A stretch of 64,000 nucleotides of DNA from Cylindrotheca closterium (Eukaryota; Bacillariophyta; Bacillariophyceae; Bacillariales; Bacillariaceae): assembly GCA_933822405.4 (NCBI GenBank), contig CAKOGP040000557.1:508557-572556 (forward strand). The letters run 5' to 3'. The position numbers were made by a program, and so were the translations under genes. Below the pieces are notes generated by a model. It saw only the letters and a list, made by a program, of their open reading frames with translations. It was not told where the DNA came from and did no database searches. This document shows, piece after piece, positions 62,451 through 64,000 of the stretch (its first letter is position 1; every line of letters starts with the position of its first letter).

Positions 62451-64000
62451 TCATACTTTTGGAACAAAGCAAGAAGTTAACAAGAGTGCAAAGACGGACA
62501 AACCAGCACACAAGAGCATGACCACATTATCACCCAATTCCGCTGCAGCTGGAGCAAACAGGGATGCCCCGGCTAGTGCACCGAGCTTGCCACAGGCTGC
62601 ACTGATTCCATTCCAAGTACTTCGGTGCTCTGGTGCATAAAGGAGACTTGGCAAGATAAAGGTGGTCGTGTTGGGCCCGTAATTGGCAAAGAAAAAGGTC
62701 ATTCCATAAAGGGAGATCAGCACGGCAGGATAATGACGTAGATAGGACCAATTCATACCAATAGTAGTGTACAAAATTGCCATGGCGGCAAATCCTTGCA
62801 TCATGACGTAACGTGGGGTTTGGGTGACACAGAGTGTCTTCTTTCCCATGACCATGGCCGCAAAAAAGTATCCTGGCAATGCAATGCTGGTGAGCATCAG
62901 GGATTTGCGAGCCGTCGATGATAATTCTTCAACTTCGCTCTTGCCATTAGAGTCTGATCCAAAGGCAGCCTCCATGACAATTGGTTGAAAGATTGTGTTT
63001 CCGTAAAAGACAATATCAAATAGAAACCAAGTTCCGGCTGTACCGATAATCTTTTTGCCGAGTCCAGGTTCGTGAAAGAGGGCTGACAAGCCATGCGCCT
63101 CTTGTGTGCCATCTTCTTCTGGCTCTTCCAAAGTGGCATCTTCTTGAACACCAGTCGTAACATCATGCTCTTCGTCATCGTTGTGATTGGCAATCTCTCC
63201 TTCGTCATGTTCTTCTGACAACGGAACTGGATCGTGATTGTGGTGCTCTTGACGGTACATTTTACATTGTAACAGCATGAGTACAAGCCCTGGAATACAC
63301 CCAAAGCCCAGCAAGAATCTCCAAATAAAATTCAAATCGTCCGTGACCTCAAAGAGAATGACTGCAAGGATTGGGACTGTCACAAAACCCAAACCTTGGG
63401 TGCTGAAGGTAAGGACCACTCGATGAATTTGCTTTCCCAACTGTTCCGCATCCGAATCATGATGATGATGATGATGACTATCTTGCTGTTGTTGATCTTT
63501 GCCTTGTTCCGCACTCAACACGGCGGCCAGCGGATAGACCCCACCGGCACCAATGCCCAAAATGAATCGCCAGGTTGCCAGGTGGACATAAAATCCCGCA
63601 TCTTGCACATTGGTGCAGGCACTCCCAATGCTTGCCACAATTTGCAAGACCATGACTAATCTCAAAGCTCCCAGTGCGCCCAAAAAAGTGTCGCCCAGCA
63701 TACCACCACCAATTTGCCCCAACATCATTCCAGCCAATAAGGAACTTCCGGTCGAGGCGACTGCCTGTTGCGATGCCGAATGTAAACTCTGCAGTATTGG
63801 TAATACAAGACTGATGTTGACCACATTGTAAGAGGTTGAAAAGTTGGACAACATGGCCGACATTTGTTGCGGATTGAACCACGATTCCGAGGCCGCAGTG
63901 GCGTCAGCTTGATCGTGAACCGTAGTCGTGGGGTCCTCCTCCTCGTGATCGTTTGTAATTATTTCATCTTGAAAGCCCTCCTCTACATTATTGTCATCCA
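62451..64000 (-). CDS. MFS transporter, phosphate:H+ symporter (PHS) type, 5' end outside window
   Basis: The frame is open through the right edge of the window, so the N-terminus is missing; the ATG at 63863 is internal (upstream it reads ESWFNPQQ). At least 516 residues are present. Visible landmarks: SNFSTSYNVVNISLVLPIL (TM1), GQIGGGMLGDTFLGALGALR (the MFS loop 2-3 motif), FILGIGAGGVYPLAA (compare GIGIGGEYPLSA in PHS transporters), AGTWFLFDIVFYGNTIFQP, and NYGPNTTTFILPSLLYAPEH followed by R and NGISAACGKLGALAG. The last is close to the PHS signature N.GPNTTTF..P.E..P...R...HGISAA.GK. His- and Glu-rich cytosolic loops (HHHHHHDSD, EEHDEGE) interrupt the helices. It likely imports inorganic phosphate or a similar anion. 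The PHS assignment is good; the substrate is not proven. Confidence 0.85.
   Translation of the reverse strand, partial: DDNNVEEGFQDEIITNDHEEEDPTTTVHDQADATAASESWFNPQQMSAMLSNFSTSYNVVNISLVLPILQSLHSASQQAVASTGSSLLAGMMLGQIGGGMLGDTFLGALGALRLVMVLQIVASIGSACTNVQDAGFYVHLATWRFILGIGAGGVYPLAAVLSAEQGKDQQQQDSHHHHHHDSDAEQLGKQIHRVVLTFSTQGLGFVTVPILAVILFEVTDDLNFIWRFLLGFGCIPGLVLMLLQCKMYRQEHHNHDPVPLSEEHDEGEIANHNDDEEHDVTTGVQEDATLEEPEEDGTQEAHGLSALFHEPGLGKKIIGTAGTWFLFDIVFYGNTIFQPIVMEAAFGSDSNGKSEVEELSSTARKSLMLTSIALPGYFFAAMVMGKKTLCVTQTPRYVMMQGFAAMAILYTTIGMNWSYLRHYPAVLISLYGMTFFFANYGPNTTTFILPSLLYAPEHRSTWNGISAACGKLGALAGASLFAPAAAELGDNVVMLLCAGLSVFALLLTSCFVPKV

Overview
This window is nuclear DNA of a eukaryotic microalga, most likely a pennate diatom. 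Genes carry short GT-AG introns (about 70-170 bp). Several proteins have an N-terminal secretory signal followed by a phenylalanine (the diatom plastid-targeting pattern), and two of them add a twin-arginine thylakoid-lumen signal. Five loci carry DUF6824, a domain family expanded in diatoms. Genus-level assignment is not possible from the sequence alone. There is no operon structure, CRISPR array, convincing tRNA/rRNA gene or complete transposon. One run of 72 N lies at 56057-56128.

Layout. 1-20.5 kb is mostly single-copy genes: the tail of an aromatic amino acid permease, a large type I membrane protein, a SUN-domain nuclear-envelope protein, a PPR protein, a CBS-PTC7 phosphatase fusion, a membrin-type SNARE, an ankyrin protein, an RNase Z-like metallo-beta-lactamase fold protein, a cyclophilin, a two-TM coiled-coil protein and a lumen-targeted aspartyl-protease-like protein. 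20.5-34 kb is an expanding accessory region. It holds a tandem GNAT pair (one broken at a 68-bp inverted-repeat element), two membrane proteins built from a W/LGY repeat (8 and 4 repeats), and the first half of a CRAL-TRIO + DUF6824 family (one truncated relic, two intact genes). 34-46.5 kb returns to single-copy genes: Kelch, MCM7 divergent from a TIPIN/Csm3 fork-protection protein, an SPFH protein and a dual-specificity phosphatase. 47-52 kb holds two more CRAL-TRIO + DUF6824 genes in inverted orientation, which lie in an apparently perfect 1.75-kb duplication. 52.5-58.5 kb has a frameshifted rhamnosyltransferase-like gene, an Mpv17 protein, a thylakoid-lumen protein, RNA polymerase II subunit RPB4 and a decayed MYND-finger gene. 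58.6-64 kb has topoisomerase IB, a plastid-targeted methyltransferase and a PHS-type phosphate transporter running off the window.

How the parts relate. MCM7 and TIPIN are replication-fork factors sharing a 535-bp divergent promoter with an exact E2F-type site. The most unusual part is the dispersed inverted family at 26-32 kb and 47-52 kb. Each member joins a Sec14-like lipid-binding fold to DUF6824 and is preceded by the same upstream cassette (a hairpin, a GCGGAAGGCGCCAGT box and a GTAAACCGAA box). Signs of gene conversion and very recent duplication are visible. Exon coordinates below were derived by hand from splice consensus and reading-frame continuity.
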